Shown piece after piece: positions 4,991-5,639 of a DNA stretch of 5,639 nt. The position numbers were made by a program, and so were the translations under genes. Within the stretch, counting starts at the first letter, position 1. Each line of letters opens with the position of its first letter. The notes under the pieces are model-generated. The model ran no database searches, was not told where the DNA came from, and worked only from the letters and a program-made list of their open reading frames with translations. Location: contig DBOW01000108.1 of assembly GCA_002299675.1 (NCBI GenBank), positions 4,423 to 10,061 on the forward strand, read 5' to 3'. The DNA is from Solobacterium sp. UBA636. Its GTDB lineage: Bacteria > Bacillota_I > Bacilli_A > Erysipelotrichales > Erysipelotrichaceae.

Positions 4991-5362
4991 ATGAATCGTC
5001 ATGAATACCGAGTTAAGCTTGTGTTTGCTCTTTATCAGTCACTATTATTAAACAAAGAAATCAGCAGATCTGTTGAAGATAATTTTGATGATGAAGAAAA
5101 GAATGAATATGTTACAGTACTTGAAAATGATCTGATCATCAATAAAGATAATTACATTGAAGAAATTTCACTTCATCTGAAGAAGTGGACTTTTGAGCGC
5201 TTATCCTATCTTGAACAGGCTATTCTTTTAGTAGCCACATCTGAGATTAAAAAAGAAATTGCCTCTAAAAATATAATTATTGATGAAGCTATCAGAATAG
5301 CCAAGATGTATTGCGATGAGAAATCATATCAGTATATCAATGGAGTCTTAGATAATCTATGA
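4991..5362 (+). CDS. nusB: Transcription antitermination factor NusB
   Basis: All-helical protein that pairs with NusE (ribosomal protein S10), binds boxA RNA, and supports antitermination and processing of rRNA transcripts. From the ATG at 4991 it has 123 residues, slightly short for the family (about 130-150). Recognisable parts are the N-terminal helix NRHEYRVKLVFALYQ (2-16), the core WTFERL (66-71), IIIDEAIRIAK (95-105, the I-N/D-E-A-hydrophobic-x-hydrophobic-A-K box) and the signature YINGVLDNL at the C-terminus (115-123). I choose 4991 because the sequence from that Met aligns with typical NusB starts. A TTG at 4973 would add six residues read through the -10 box and has no Shine-Dalgarno either. 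No ribosome binding site precedes 4991, so a leaderless start is likely. It overlaps xseA by four bases (ATGA), a common nusB-xseA pairing in Firmicutes. Confidence 0.93.
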   Translation: MNRHEYRVKLVFALYQSLLLNKEISRSVEDNFDDEEKNEYVTVLENDLIINKDNYIEEISLHLKKWTFERLSYLEQAILLVATSEIKKEIASKNIIIDEAIRIAKMYCDEKSYQYINGVLDNL

Positions 5363-5639
5363 GCATAGCTGTATCTAAACTTGTCAGATATCTCAAGAAC
5401 AAGTTGGACGGCGATGCAAATCTATCAAATGTAAGTATCTTTGGTGAACTTTCTAATTTTCATTCACACAATTCTGGTCATTTATATTTCACTGTAAAAG
5501 ATGAAAAAGCCGCACTTAGCTGTGTGATGTTTTCAAGTTCAGCCCGAAGACTTAATTTCAAGCCAAAGAATGGTGATAAAGTAGAGCTTACAGGTTCTGT
5601 CTCTTTATTTGAAACCACAGGTGCTATGCAGCTTTATGT
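5359..5639 (+). CDS. xseA: Exodeoxyribonuclease VII large subunit, N-terminal fragment (window edge)
   Basis: Catalytic large subunit of exonuclease VII, which degrades single-stranded DNA into oligonucleotides together with the small subunit XseB. Only the first 93 codons are inside the window. Members usually have 400-450 residues, so this is the N-terminal OB-fold DNA-binding domain alone. Family hallmarks are visible: VSKLVRYLKNKLD (5-17), the GELSNF motif (29-34), SGHLYFTVKD (39-48) and the MFSSSARRL segment, followed by NGDKVELTGSVSLFE. The start ATG overlaps the nusB stop as ATGA. GGAG at 5342-5345 is 13 bases upstream, too far for a strong site, so translation probably depends on ribosomes finishing nusB. 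xseB would be expected just downstream but is out of view. Confidence 0.95.
   Translation, partial: MSIAVSKLVRYLKNKLDGDANLSNVSIFGELSNFHSHNSGHLYFTVKDEKAALSCVMFSSSARRLNFKPKNGDKVELTGSVSLFETTGAMQLY

Noticed and set aside
1..5639. Search for defence systems, CRISPR arrays, transposases, attachment sites or tRNA genes
   Set aside because: Every long frame belongs to a housekeeping or widespread family, the gaps are short (128, 7 and 37 bp), and there are no spaced direct repeats or terminal inverted repeats.

Overview
This is an AT-rich window (GC by eye in the mid to upper 30s percent) of ordinary bacterial chromosome, densely packed with housekeeping and membrane genes. The gene content, AT-rich codon use and the lspA-rluD pair point to a low-GC Firmicute. 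An Erysipelotrichia-like lineage is my best guess, but this is a guess from style and gene families. TGA is used as a stop at the end of the rhomboid gene and of nusB, so the standard bacterial code applies and a Mycoplasma-type code does not.

Layout: gltX (glutamyl-tRNA synthetase) runs leftward from about 1067 and leaves the window at base 1. A 128-bp divergent control region separates it from a rightward five-gene operon: a small cysteine-rich TSCPD-motif protein (1196-1450), lspA (1450-1926), an RluD-type pseudouridine synthase (1907-2818), a rhomboid intramembrane protease with a soluble N-terminal domain (2799-3911), and a dCMP deaminase (3919-4386). The five genes overlap by 1, 20 and 20 bases and then sit 7 bases apart, and the operon ends at a strong intrinsic terminator (4381-4410). 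A DUF5662-type gene (4366-4953, leftward) converges on the operon, and its last codons contain the terminator hairpin. Back to back with it, nusB (from 4991) and xseA (from 5359, cut by the window end) run rightward with a 4-base ATGA overlap.

The operon links lipoprotein maturation (LspA), rRNA modification (RluD-like), membrane proteolysis (rhomboid) and deoxynucleotide supply (dCMP to dUMP). In Bacillus subtilis the gene before lspA-ylyB is a DksA/TraR-type zinc-finger gene (ylyA). Here the unrelated TSCPD protein, also cysteine-rich, holds that position.

I see no CRISPR array, mobile element, tRNA, rRNA or defence island, and no clearly new multi-gene system. The most unusual signal is the 37-bp gap between the DUF5662 gene and nusB. 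It carries two outward-facing consensus TATAAT boxes, each so close to a start codon lacking a Shine-Dalgarno sequence that both mRNAs are predicted to be leaderless or nearly so. Second in interest are the DUF5662 protein, whose conserved His/Asp pattern resembles an HD-type metal hydrolase, and the TSCPD protein at the head of the lspA operon.
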